Shown here: in pieces, positions 10,677-20,839 of the stretch
How the letters are laid out: each line of letters opens with the position of its first letter
Position numbering within the stretch: position 1 is the stretch's first letter
Assembly: GCF_905171775.1 (NCBI RefSeq)
Contig: NC_053499.1
Span: forward strand, 86,706,052 to 86,770,051
DNA: 64,000 nt
From: Rana temporaria
Lineage: Eukaryota; Chordata; Amphibia; Anura; Ranidae
Direction of reading: 5' to 3'
The notes under the pieces: model-generated
Database searches by the model: none
The model's input: the letters and a program-made list of their open reading frames with translations, nothing else
What the model was told of the DNA's origin: nothing
Translations under genes and position numbers: made by a program

Positions 10677-11011
10677 GTCTATTGCTCAGTTACACCTCCT
10701 TTATGGGGAATAACTTTAAGCCGGGCCGTACACTTGCGCACAGACCGTGCGTAGTCTGCGCCGGGCGCACGTACGTTCGTGAATCGCCGTATTTCCCTCA
10801 TTTGCATATTTGAATACCAATCAATGGAGAAGCAACATGCGTCCAGCCCATATTTGCGCCCACGCTACGCAAGTTACGGCGGCGGATGAAGCCTATTTTT
10901 AGGCGTATCTTAGTTTGTGGGGTCCGGCGCACAGATACGACGGCGCATATTTGCACTTATGCTGCGTAGCTCGAGATACGTCGGCGCAAGTGCTTTGTGA
11001 ATTCCGGGCCA

Positions 11012-11106
11012 TTGTATCTAATGTTTAGGGACTCTTTAATGACAGGCATAGTACCACTGGATTAGCACAGGGCCAATGTGGTGCCTATATTTAAAAAGGG
11101 AACTAA
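11012..11106 (+). pseudogene. CR1/L2-like LINE ORF2, piece 1 of 4
   Basis: The plus frame reads ANVVPIFKKGT, the block just upstream of RT motif 1 in CR1-type LINEs (HRANVVPIFKKG before YRPISLT). The Harbinger element begins immediately after the TAA at 11104-11106. Removing 11107-14899 joins this piece in frame to KSLTSNYRPISL at 14900. The upstream part of the LINE is lost at the junction with the Harbinger fragment near 11012; the left limit is approximate. Confidence 0.8.
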
Positions 11107-11539
11107 TAGCTAGATTCAGAAAGAGTTAGGCCATCTTATCTACAGATAGGCGGCGTAAGTGTAAATATGCGCCGGCGCATTTTTGTTTCGTACCCAAAGA
11201 ACAAGATACGCCTGAAAATAGGCTTCCTCCGACCGACACAATTTTTATAAGCCGGCGTATATTTAGGCGCGACGCATCGGCCACTCGCATTGATTTCCTA
11301 TTCAACTATGCTAATGAAGGAGATACGCCGATTCTCGCATGTAAGTGCGCCCGATGCAGGCTAAGCCAGGTGCGCGCAAGTCGTACGTCAGGCCTAAAGT
11401 TATTCCATCAAAAAGGTGGAATAACTTTGCACCAGACGGACACAGGTCAGCTGGAAAGCAGCTACAGCAGCGTTACGGACGAGCGGAGCAAGCTGAGCAC
11501 CCACACTTGCAGGACAACACATCTGTGTGCCAACATGCC

Positions 11540-12605
11540 AGGGGCAGGCGAGCTTCTAGTACTACTAATGGTCCACCGACTCGTAGGAGGGCACGGGAGA
11601 GGATATACCGCACCACAGCATGAACATCTTTGGCATGGGTGATTCGGAGGTGTATCACATCTTCAGATTCAGCACTGATGCCATCCAGGAAATAGCCAGA
11701 ACCCTGCATGATGACATCACCAGCAAGACACATCGCGCACATGCAGTGCAGCCACTGGTCAAGGTACTGGCAACACTCAATTTCCTTGCCAGTGGCTCTT
11801 TTCAGCGTACAAGTGGAGTCTTGTCTGGGATGTCACAATCCACCATGAGCAGATGTGTGCACCAGGTTGTCCCCGCAATCCTCAGACGCATGTCCACTTC
11901 ATCAGGCCCACCCTTGAGCATCTGCGGCTGAAGGCAATGAAGGATTTCTACAGAATTGCAGGATTCCCACGCACTGTGGGGGCCATTGATTGCACACATG
12001 TGGCACTACGGCCCATCCGTGAGACAGAGCACATATACCGCAATCGGAAGCATTGGCATTCCATCAACGTACAGGTGATAGCCGATGCCCAATGCCTCAT
12101 ACGGCACGTCCGTGCCAAACACCCAGAGTCCAGCCACGACAGCTTCATATACTGTCAAAGCACCATCCCAACGGATTTTGAACAGAACGTGTATGGGGAC
12201 AGCTGGCTGGTTGGTGAGTGACATGGGTGTCAGGCATGACTGTCCGCCCCCATGATGCAGACATCACGAGGGGCACATGCATGACTAACATCCTCCTGTC
12301 TTTTCCCTTCCAGGTGACTCTGCATATGCACGTGGACCCCATCTCATGACTCCATACCGGACTCCCCAAACCCCAGGAGAGGAAAGATACAATGCTGCAC
12401 ACATACGTACCCGTGGAGTGGTGGAACGCACCTTTGGCCTCCTGAAGTCCCGTTTCCGATGCCTGGATAAGTCTGGGGGGACCCTGTTGTATTTCCCAAA
12501 CTTTGTGTGCCAGATCATCGGGGCATGTTGCATTCTACACATACACAACTTCGCCCTGAGAAAGGGCCTGGAGATTGACATATGTGATGACCTGACCCCC
12601 GAACC
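11540..12605 (+). pseudogene. Harbinger (HARBI1-like) DDE transposase
   Basis: This is the presumed nuclease that excises and inserts the element. From N to C the sequence shows NIFGMGDSEVYHIFRFS, a helix-turn-helix-like region (SGVLSGMSQSTMSRCVHQVV), the first Asp in VGAIDCTHVALRP, the second in GDSAYARGPHLMTPY, and the Glu in RGVVERTFGLLKSRF. GDSAY is split by an intron at 12214-12313 (donor GTGAGT, acceptor TTCCCTTCCAG). All three DDE residues are present, but single-base frameshifts near 11590 and 11900 break the protein, so it is classed as a pseudogene. Harbinger transposases act with a Myb-like partner, encoded in this element on the other strand. Start is approximate. Confidence 0.9.
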
Positions 12606-13136
12606 ACGCAATCCCCCCCTGACCGAGGGTTCCCCCGTCTGCTGTGGGAGCAGCAGTCAGAAGACGCCTCACAGAAGACATGTTTGCACGTTAAACACAC
12701 ACATTCATCATGGCACAAGGAGAATGCACGCATGCACACCACTGTGGTCCCTAGCACACACACCCCACATCCTCATCAAATTGGATTAAACCAAAGTACA
12801 CCGCACGGTACTTGGGAGCAGCAACGCCACGCCAAGGCTCCAATTAGGTCGCTGTACATTCATACACCATTCACACGGGTCGTGGGGATCACTTCTCCCC
12901 AACGACTGAGGGTGACAAACCTTACTGGCGGGAGTGTCACCCCCCCCCCCCCAACATTCACACTGTAGCAGCACTCCTCACCGTGTGCTTTCCAAAATAG
13001 AAAAATGCATCACCTGAGCATATAATACAAAAATAAAAAAACTCATGACCTGAGTATTATAAATAAAAACTCATGACCTGAGTATTATAAACAAAAATAA
13101 ACTCATGACCCGAATATTATATTAAAAAAAAGGCAA

Positions 13137-14453
13137 TTATCTTGCCTGCCGGCGGCTGCGCCTGCCGGCACCTCTCTGGCTCCTCAGCTGCCTGTTCAGA
13201 TCTGGAGGTGGCTCATCCCCGAGTGGGCCACTCCTGGCAGGTGACGGCTGCCTGCCCTCCATGGCAACGGCAATCCGGCTGAGGACCAGGTTGGTTTGGG
13301 CCTGTATCCTCAGCTGACGGGTGAGGTTAGCCCTCTTATTACGTTGCCTCCGTCTCCCCTCTTCCTGTATGGCAGCCGTGTTGGCATTTACAGCCTCAAT
13401 AAGGCTATCCACCCTGCCCACCATGGTGAGAGTTTTGGCCTGCAGGTCAACCACACAGGTGGCCAGTGTAGAGCGGTTGCAGCTCACCTCCTGCACTGCC
13501 TCCCGTATTTGGCCAGCATTCTGAGCCATCTGCTCCAGGTGCCCGGCTATCTCCCCCATATGCCGGGTCTGCTGGCTCTGGTCCAGGGCAATTTGGTCCT
13601 GGACAGTAACGGGTACACCCCTCGTCTTCCTGGTCACCTTTCTTGGGGCAGAAGAGGCGTTTGAGCGGGTGTAGGGGGAGCCCCTTGAGGTGGTTCCCCT
13701 GCTGGTGGGAGATGCAGAGGGGCGTCCCCTCATGGGGGTGGAGGTGTGAGAGGGCTCAGCCATCAGAATGGCCTCCTCTATAATTATGCCGATCTGGCCA
13801 AGGTCCACCGACTCCTCAACCACCTCCTCAAGAGGAGAAATGTGGACACTCCCCACCACCGCAGCATATTGGGGGTCTTGCAGAGGCTGCTCCTCGGAAG
13901 ATGTGGTGGGACGGCCACCGACATCAGATGGGCCCGCTCTCTCCTGCACATCTGTGGATGACACAAAGCAGTCACATGTTGGGGGACCCACACACTTGTC
14001 ACATGTTCCCTTCCCCCACCCACACATGCTACACACCAGATAGGAAATATAAAACACAGTTACCTGTCCTCGAGGCATCATCCTGGGAATCAAACCCCTC
14101 TGCTCCCTATGCAGACACCGGGCGACCCTCTCATTCTCCGTGGTCAGTACGATAATCACAGGGTGGTCCACCCCCAGTGCCAGTCTGGTGCTTATTAATT
14201 TTAGCCAGCTTCTCCCGCACACAAAGCCGCAGGTCATTAATCTTTTTATTAATGTCCTTTCCGCTGTGGGGGACATTGCCAAGGGCATTCACCTGAGTGG
14301 CAATAATGTCCAGGATTTCGTTTTTCCTGGCACGGGTGGTATCCCTACTATCCGGACCATGGAGGTTCCGATCAAACTCCTCCATGCCCGAAATTATTAT
14401 TGCCCTCTCCTGGGCAGTAAAGTTTTTCTTCCATTTGTTGATGGGAGCAGACA
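13137..14453 (-). pseudogene. Harbinger Myb-like accessory protein
   Basis: The minus frame starts MSAPINKWKKNFTAQERAII at 14453 and continues with an N-terminal Myb/SANT-like domain (DFD-type helices through NEILDIIATQVNALG and GKDINKKINDLRLCVREKL). A one-base frameshift near 14160 shifts to LTTENERVARCLHREQR. A 112-bp intron then follows (13952-14063, donor CAG/GTAACT, acceptor ATCCACAG). The second exon encodes an acidic, Ser/Thr-rich linker, a Gln/Ala/Asn-rich coiled-coil-like stretch (HMGEIAGHLEQMAQN) and an Arg-rich C-terminus (GAGRRSRRQAR). By analogy with other Harbinger elements it would bind the element ends and help the transposase enter the nucleus. About 400 residues if repaired; the frameshift makes it a pseudogene. 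Confidence 0.8.
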
Positions 14454-14509
14454 TCATAAACGAACAATAATCAGGACAAGCACAAACGAACAGCAAAATT
14501 ACCTTGCTC

Positions 14510-14528
14510 GGGGGGGGGGGGGGGGGGG
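14510..14528. repeat. 19-base poly-G tract
   Basis: Nineteen consecutive G residues lie in the 5' flank of the Myb-like gene of the Harbinger element. Length in such tracts is unreliable in both replication and sequencing. Confidence 0.85.
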
Positions 14529-14899
14529 AGCAGGATGTAATTTTGCGTCGGACGGACGCATGTCTGGGCGTATTTATGCGCTCGGCGCAAGCCAATAGGC
14601 CGGCGTACAACGGAAAGTTCGGCCAACCTAGTTGTGCGCAAGGAAGCGATCCAACTTAGACATCACTGCGCATGCTCCGTAGAAGATAAGCCGGCGTAAG
14701 CCACTGCACCACGCTCAGAAAATCATTTGCATAAGTTCACACCCACTTACGCCTTCAAATTTAGGTTCGGCCGGCGCAAATTGGAGAGCAAGTGCTTTGT
14801 GAATCATCTATTTTGCTCTCTGACTTATGCCGGCGTAGCGCATATACGTTACGTTACGCCGACTCAAATATGCGCCCATCTACCTGAATCTAGCTATAA

Positions 14900-15123
14900 G
14901 TCTTTAACAAGTAACTATAGACCCATTAGTTTAACTTCTATAGTTGGGAAGATACTGGAGAGATTAATAAAAGACCACATAGATGAGTTCTTGCTAGAAA
15001 AAAACTATTGAAGCAACAGACAACCTCTGTCTCTCGTGAATCCATGCTGTCAGACAATCGGATTTCTTTTTATGAAGAGGTAAGTAAAACTCTGGACAGA
15101 GGGGTGGCAGTGGACGTGGTATA
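14900..15123 (+). pseudogene. CR1/L2-like LINE ORF2, piece 2 of 4
   Basis: The frame reads KSLTSNYRPISLTSIVGKIL and then ERLIKDHIDEFLLEKNY. NYRPISLTS is the RT fingers motif, and the text up to EKNY is typical of CR1/L2-type LINEs. After a stop the homologous text continues in a neighbouring frame to GVAVDVVY, the start of motif A, where the Tc1 element interrupts it. The TA at 15122-15123 is the Tc1 target duplication. Confidence 0.88.
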
Positions 15124-15487
15124 CAGTGGGGCAAAAAAGTATTTAGTCAGCCACCAATTGTGCAAGTTCTCCCACTTAAAAAGATGAGAGGCCTGTAATT
15201 GTCATCATAGGTATACCTCAACTATGAGAGACAAAATGTGGAAACAAATCCAGACAGACAATCACATTGTCTGATTTGGAAAGAATTTATTTGCAAATTA
15301 TGGTGGAAAATAAGTATTTGGTCAATATCAAAAGTTCATCTCAATACTTTGTTATATATCCTTTGTTGGCAATGACAGAGGTCAAACATTTTCTGTAAGT
15401 CTTCACAAGGTTGTCACACACTGTTTCTGGTATGTTGGACCATTCCTCCATGCACATGTCCTCTAGAGCAGTGATGTTTTGGGAGCG

Positions 15488-16464
15488 AATGAAAAAAACA
15501 ACAACAAGCAGGCGCCACTTAGTAAACTGTACAACTTTTAATACAACATGTAATAAAGGCACTCACATGTGGATTTGAAGATTCAGGCATATAGATGTAG
15601 ATGTTGTCCTGCGATTTGTCTTTGCATAGCCAATAGGTGTGGATGTCCCTTTTCTCACTGGTACAGCGAATGCAACGCTGCTAGTCCATACAGTGTAGTA
15701 TGAAGGTGGAAGTGCACGAATGTGTAAGCAGGGGTGCTGGAGCGCACGTTGGAACGCACACCACGCTAGGGGCGCTATTGCTGTGTTGGAGGAAGTGACG
15801 TCATCGCCGGGGACAGCAAATGTGCGACGCGTTTCCATGCATATGCTGTGGTTTGATGGGAAAAACAAACCCACAGCTCGCACCTTTCTCAGAGCTTGAG
15901 AAAGGTGCGAGCTGTGGGTTTGTTTTTCCCATCAAACCACAGCATATGCACGGAAACGCGTCGCACATTTGCTGTCCCCGGCGATGACGTCACTTCCTCC
16001 AACACAGCAATAGCGTCCCTAGCGTGGTGTGCGTTCCAACGTGCGCTCCAGCACCCCTGCTTGCACATTCGTGCACTTCCACCTTCATACTACACTGTAT
16101 GGACTAGCAGTGTTGCATTCGCTGCACAGCACAGCACAAGTGCTGTACCAGTGAGAAAAGGGACATCCACACCTATTGGCTATGCAAAGACAAATCGCAG
16201 GACAACATCTACATCTATATGCCTGAATCTTCAAATCCACATGTGAGTGCCTTTATTACATGTTGTATTAAAAGTTTACAGTTTACTAAGTGGCGCCTGC
16301 TTGTTGTTGTTTTTTTTTTCATTTTATGTACTTGGAGCGTTGCTTCAGCTCCCATTGCAAGGCTGCCCGGATTCATGAACTGCCACTCACGCTAAAGCTT
16401 ACAGGACTCGTATGTAGGACTTTTTTATTCACACAGTTTATCATATGCGCTTTTTTGTATATAT
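15488..16464. mobile_element. Inverted-duplication insertion, 977 bp, with 14-bp TSD
   Basis: ATGTTTTGGGAGCG occurs at 15474-15487 and 16465-16478, bounding the insert inside the Tc1 transposase. The two arms (15488-15889 and about 15897-16323) are near-perfect inverted copies around the core AGAGCTT. A 140-bp unpaired tail follows (16324-16464). Each arm carries GAAACGCGTCGCACATTTGC and TTATTACATGTTGTATTAAA. The mirrored open frames in the arms (107 and 117 codons) are consequences of the duplication; neither shows a domain. Confidence 0.85.
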
Positions 16465-17429
16465 ATGTTTTGGGAGCGGTCGCTGCGCAACACAGACTTT
16501 CAACTCCCTCCAAAGGTTTTCTATGGGGTTGAGATCTGGCGACTGACTAGGCCACTCCAGGACCTTGAAATGCTTCTTACAAAGCCACTCCTTCGTTTCC
16601 CGGGCAGTGTGTTTGGGATCATTGTCATGCTGATGGACCCAGCCACGTTTCATCTTCAAATGCCCTTGCTGATGGGAGGAGGTTTGCACTCAAAATCTCA
16701 CGATACATGGCCCTATTCATTCTTATATGTACATGGATCAGTCGTCCTGTTTCCTTTGCAGAGAAACAGGCCCAAAGCATGATGTTGCCACCCCCATGCT
16801 TCACAGTAGGTATGGTGTTATTTGGTTGCAACTCCGCATTCTCTCTCCTCCAAACATGACGAGTTGAGTTTCTACCAAACAGTTCTACTTTGGTTTCATC
16901 TGACCATATGACATTCTCCCAATCCTCTTCTGGATCATCCAAATGCTCTCTAGCAAATCTCAGATGGGCCCGGACATGTACTGTCTTAAGCAGGGGGACA
17001 CGTCTGGCACTGCAGGATCTGAGTCCCTGGCGACGTAGAGTGGTACTGATGGAAGCCTTTATTACGTGGGTCCCAGCTCTCTGCAGGTCATTCACTAGGT
17101 CCCCCCGTGTGGTTCTGGGATTTTTGCTCACCGTTCTTGTGATCATTTTTTTTTTTTTTAAAGGTTTTTTTTTTTTTTTACGTACAAAACAAACAGTACA
17201 ACAAACACACATACTGGGCAAACATCGCCATTACATTATTTTACAAAACTCTGGTAGCTGGTACACAGTGAGCATATTCATAGAAAAATATAGAAAATAG
17301 GGGGAGAAAGACAATAGAATCATCAATTTACTCATTCATGTTTACTCAACAGGCAGAGGCATCAGTCATCAGTCAAAGTTCAAGGAACAGGTGGTATGGT
17401 GCTCTCGGAATCAACCCAAGAGCCCCGAA

Positions 17430-17700
17430 CCTTTAAGAATTTTTTTGGACACCCTCTGGCCTCATATGTCAACTTATACAGCGGTATAGCATGATTGATT
17501 GTGGTGAGCCAGAAGGCAATGGTAGGCAAGGATGGAGACTTCCAGTCGAAAGTTATATAGACTTCTTAGCATAGAACAATACTATCCGCAGGAAGGCTTG
17601 CATATTCTTAGATATACTCTCGTCATCAATATAATAAAGAATGTGAAGTAGCCAGAACCTGGTGCCCAGTGAACCACGAGGGATGCGTACACTAAGGAGC
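17430..17700 (-). pseudogene. L1/Tx1-like ORF2 extreme C-terminus
   Basis: The minus strand reads MQAFLRIVLFYAKKSI and then, after a one-base shift, FDWKSPSLPTIAFWLTTIN, HAIPLYKLTYEARGCPKKF and LKVRGSWVDS. This A(R/K)K-x-I-x-x-x-W-K-x-P-x-x-P-T pattern is the conserved tail of L1/Tx1 ORF2 proteins. No RT or endonuclease motif occurs between here and the ORF1 region upstream, which shows the internal deletion. Confidence 0.75.
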
Positions 17701-18083
17701 AAGTTAGAAACATATAACAATGTTCCAGCAATACAAAATATCAGGTGCATAATAGCAAGGCCAGCTAGTCCAGCCCATAGATAGACATGCAACAACAAGT
17801 ACCAGCATTTCAGAAAGAATACAAAAACAGTCCCGAACAAAAGTCCCTGAACAGCCCAGCCCACCCTAACCCTCCCGACTCCCAAACCCAAACATATGAG
17901 AGCTTTGTTCCCTAAACCAAAATTGCAAGGCGGGGTGGCCATGACTCAGACCCCCCAACAACAATCCCTGAGAAGTGGTAGAGGTCCTCAGACGCTGGCC
18001 GCTATCCACGACCACACTGAACAAATATATCAGGTGACCCCGTGTCAGGACGGAGGATTAAAAAAAAATAACAGGTAAGGCGT

Positions 18084-19132
18084 TCAAGAAAGGAGTAGAC
18101 AAGGTAAAAAAATAAAAATAATAAACGCAGCATCAGGAACAGAATGACAACAGACCTTCAGGTTGAACAGATGGTGTGCAAACAATGGCACAGGAGAGTA
18201 ACCCATCATCCCAAAATATTTGAGAAAAGGGTTGTCAAGGAAAGTATACTCAGCACGTTCACTTTCAGCGCAAAGGGGACCTTCGGTCCAGGTTCCTGCA
18301 TTCCGGATGTCCACCCAGTGGGATGCCTCCTTAGGATCTGTGAAGTAGACCTTGCCCTGGTAAATTATTATTAGATGAGCAGGATACAGCATGCCATAGG
18401 GAAGATGAAGCTCACGGAGCCTGTGTTTAATGGCAATGAAAGTGGCCTGTTGCTTTTGTGTGGCTACTGAGAAATAAGGAAAAATGGTTATTCCACTTCC
18501 ATTAAAGGACACCCTTCCCTTCTCCCTGGCAGCTCTGAGAACAGCTTCCCTGTCCCTGAAATGAAGTAGCTTGATATTCATGGCCCGTGGCGGGCCCCAG
18601 GGGGCGCATGGGAACTCTGTGTGCCCGTTCAATGGCGAATAATGGCGAGAAGGTGGGTGCGCCAAATGTGGAGATCAGCCATCTTTCCATAATTATTTCT
18701 GGGGTCTTACCCTCAGACCCCCCCGGAAACCCCAGGAAGCGAAGGTTACTACTCCGTAAACGGTCCTCCATGTCAGTGAGCCTATCTGTAGTGTATTTCT
18801 GGGCCTGGCGCAGCTCCCTGACAGAGCCTTGCAGTGGACGGGTCTCATCCTCTAGTGCACCGATGCGCTGCTCAGCATTAGACACTCTATGGCGGAAGGT
18901 TGTGAACATCCTGCTTCAAAAAGTATAAGTCAGTTTTAATAGAGTCCATTTGAGTGGTCAGGGACGCATGGCTATGCTGGATGGCCACCATGATCTGAGA
19001 TAGGGACGGCTCCGAGGGGTCTTCATCAGCAGCATCCATGTTAGCATTATCATGGTCAGAGTCCCCAGCTGGTGATATGAGGAGGGAGTCTTCTGGGCTC
19101 AGGACAGGGGGGGGGGGGACAGTGTGACTCAC
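18084..19132 (-). pseudogene. L1-like ORF1 protein, frameshifted
   Basis: Three overlapping minus frames together match an L1 ORF1p. The start is MSHTVPPPPVLSPEDSLLIS (19132), followed by a coiled-coil region (RVSNAEQRIGALEDETRPLQ with heptad-spaced hydrophobics). An RRM-like stretch (NLRFLGFPGGSEGKTPEIIM) comes next, then the C-terminal domain (NIKLLHFRDREAVLRAAREK, then RRLHLPYGMLYPA-type text ending in a TDPKEASHWV segment). ORF1p binds RNA as a trimer and accompanies ORF2p. Frameshifts near 18890 and 18610 break it. Confidence 0.82.
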
Positions 19133-20006
19133 CCTTCCCTGCAGGTTTCTGCCTCAGTGCAGTCAAAGATGGCTGGCTGCGTGTGTCTGCAGCATGGTGA
19201 CCGGCGCCATCTTGCCCCGTTTTGCATGGCGGCGGGACAAATCCTGAGGCTTCCTCCATCGGTGGGCCGTATTTGACCATCTCCCGATGGGCACAAGGCT
19301 CCCGGGAGGCTGTGGGGACCGGTGGGATCCTCGGATGGCAATCGGGTCAGCAGGATTGAGGTAGGATGTGTGCGGCACGGATGGAGCTCAGGCTATGCAC
19401 GTCCTCACATCCTGGTCATTGGCCACGCCCCCGTCTTCTTGTGATAATTTTGACCCCACGGGGTGAGATCTTGTGTGGAGCCCCAGATCAAGGGAGATTA
19501 TCAGTGGTCTTGTATGTCTTCCATTTTCTAATTATTGCTCCCACAGTTGATTTCTTCACACCAAGCTGCTTGCCTATTGCAGATTCAGTCTTCCCAGCCT
19601 GGTGCAGGTCTACAATTTTGTTTCTGGTTTCCTTGACAGCTCTTTAGTCTTCACCATAGTGGCGTTTGGAGTGTGACTGTTTGAGGTTGTGGACAGGTGT
19701 CTTTTATACTGATAACAAGTTCAAACAGGTGCCATTAATACAGGTAATGAGTGGAGGACAGAGGAGAAGAAGATACAGGTCTGTGAGAGCCAGAAATCTT
19801 GCTTGTTTGTAGGTGACCAAATACTTATTTTCCACCATAATTTGCAAATAAATTATTTTCAAATCAGACAATGTGAGTGTCTGAATTTGTTTCCACATTT
19901 TGTCTCTCATAGTTGAGGTATACCTATGATGACAATTACAGGCCTCTCTCTTAAGTGGGAGAACTTGCACAATTGGTGGCTGACTAAATACTTTTTTGCC
20001 CCACTG

Positions 20007-20437
20007 TACTTGGATTTTGCAAAAGCGTTCGATACAGTTCCGCACACTCGGCTCATGTGTAAGGTAAAGTCTACAGGATTGGAAATAACAGTTTGTAAAT
20101 GGATAGAAAACTGGCTAAGACAGAATTCAGAGAGTACTGGTTAATAATTCTTACTCTGAATGGTCTAAGGTTATCTACCCCAAGGTTCAGTGTTGTGACC
20201 CTTACTTTTTAATATCTTTATAAATGATATTGGGTCTGGGTTTAAAAGTAACATTTCTGTCTTTGTAGATGACACCAAGCTATGCAGTGGAATAACGTCA
20301 TTACAAGATGTTTCCAATTTACAAGCCAAATTCAATGCTCTGTCTAATTGGGCGACTAAGTGGAAGATGAGGTTTAATGTTGATAAATGTAAAAAGTTAT
20401 GCACTTGGGGGCTAAGAATATGCATGCATCATACATA
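20007..20437 (+). pseudogene. CR1/L2-like LINE ORF2, piece 3 of 4
   Basis: The piece resumes at motif A, YLDFAKAFDTVPHTRLM (catalytic Asp), then VCKWIENWLRQNSE, then PLLFNIFINDIG, and then NISVFVDDTKLCSGITSLQD (F-V-D-D motif C). It continues with NLQAKFNALSNWATKWKMRF to CKKLC. It stops at the 13-bp TSD of the L1 insertion (20425-20437). The order of motifs A to C and the text between them are those of the CR1/L2 group. Confidence 0.88.
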
Positions 20438-20839
20438 CTTTTTTTTACTTAATTTCTTTTTATTTGATTTTAAGATGACTTATACATCAGACAATTATTT
20501 TAACAGGTAACCATCTAGCATTATACAAACAGGAAAAAAAAAGAAAAGGAAAGCAACATGCTACAAATCGATACTAAGCATATTCTTAGCCTGTATAATC
20601 AGATGTACCTTGTAACAGGAGTGACTTTAGGGGCACAGGGTGAATGAGAACCCCACTATGGTCTGTGCTAGTCACATTTAATGCGGTCAGATATTGTATA
20701 TATTGTATGTTGGCTGATGTATACTAGTAAGCTTGCTGTGATGAAAGGGGTGGGGTGTGATTGCATTCCATTGTCTATTGTGGTAATTAAGTCTGCTATG
20801 TGGATTGGAGCTTGGTAGACAGTCTGAATACCTATTATG

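Larger units (their letters stand above)
11107..14896. mobile_element. PIF/Harbinger DNA transposon, 3.8 kb, near complete
   Basis: The termini TAGCTAGATTCAG (11107) and its inverse CTGAATCTAGCTA (ending 14896) are flanked by TAA at 11104-11106 and 14897-14899, the 3-bp TWA duplication of Harbinger elements. It encodes two proteins: a HARBI1-like transposase on the plus strand (about 11540-12605) and a Myb-like protein on the minus strand (14453 to 13137), placed tail to tail. Both show an apparent small intron with GT-AG borders. Frameshifts suggest it is no longer autonomous. It sits inside the RT coding sequence of a CR1/L2-like LINE. Confidence 0.93.
17150..19435 (-). mobile_element. Internally deleted L1 (ORF1 plus ORF2 tail), HAL1-like
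   Basis: Long TSDs of 16 bp with one mismatch (TTCTTGTGATCATTTT at 17134-17149, TTCTTGTGATAATTTT at 19436-19451) and poly-T runs at the left end mark a minus-strand target-primed insertion. The 5' end at 19435 carries GGGGGCGTGGCC, also seen (as GCGTGGCC) at the 5' end of the L1 ending at 35184. It contains an ORF1-like region and, directly downstream, only the last ~90 codons of ORF2. The endonuclease, RT and most of the C-terminal domain are absent. The layout resembles mammalian HAL1 (ORF1-only L1). Confidence 0.85.
15341..19657 (-). pseudogene. Tc1-like transposase, in three pieces
   Basis: The N-terminal piece starts at an ATG at 19657 (MVKTKELS-type start) and holds the helix-turn-helix region down to 19440. 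After the L1 insertion the core resumes at 17149: ITRTVSKNPRTTRGDLVNDL, then the first catalytic Asp in WENVIWSDETKVELFG, then GGGNIMLWACFSA, then the second Asp in HQHDNDPKHTARE, then SPDLNPIENLWRELKV carrying the third acidic residue. After the inverted-duplication element the tail ends at GYITKY (stop at 15341). DDE residues are readable, but insertions and frameshifts kill it. It would have catalysed cut-and-paste at TA sites. Confidence 0.9.
15124..20006 (-). mobile_element. Tc1/mariner transposon, split by two insertions
   Basis: The left end CAGTGGGGCAAAAAAGTATT (15124) and the inverse right end TACTTTTTTGCCCCACTG (ending 20006) are flanked by TA duplications (15122-15123, 20007-20008). 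The TIR homology extends inward through TTAGTCAGCCACCAATTGTG-type text for over 150 bp. The transposase lies on the minus strand. Within it are a 977-bp inverted-duplication element (15488-16464) and an L1 derivative (17150-19435), leaving about 1.6 kb of Tc1 proper, the usual size. The element lies inside motif A of a CR1/L2-like LINE RT, whose frame is restored by excision. Confidence 0.95.

Noticed and set aside
10210..10713. 167-codon plus frame
   Set aside because: It is the antisense shadow of the Harbinger transposase on the minus strand, which has family-specific motifs.
13296..13664. 122-codon plus frame
   Set aside because: Antisense of the second exon of the Harbinger Myb-like gene.
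15563..16246. Two mirrored frames encoding nearly the same ~110-residue protein on opposite strands
   Set aside because: They lie in the two arms of an inverted duplication, contain no domain, and fit a non-coding repeat.
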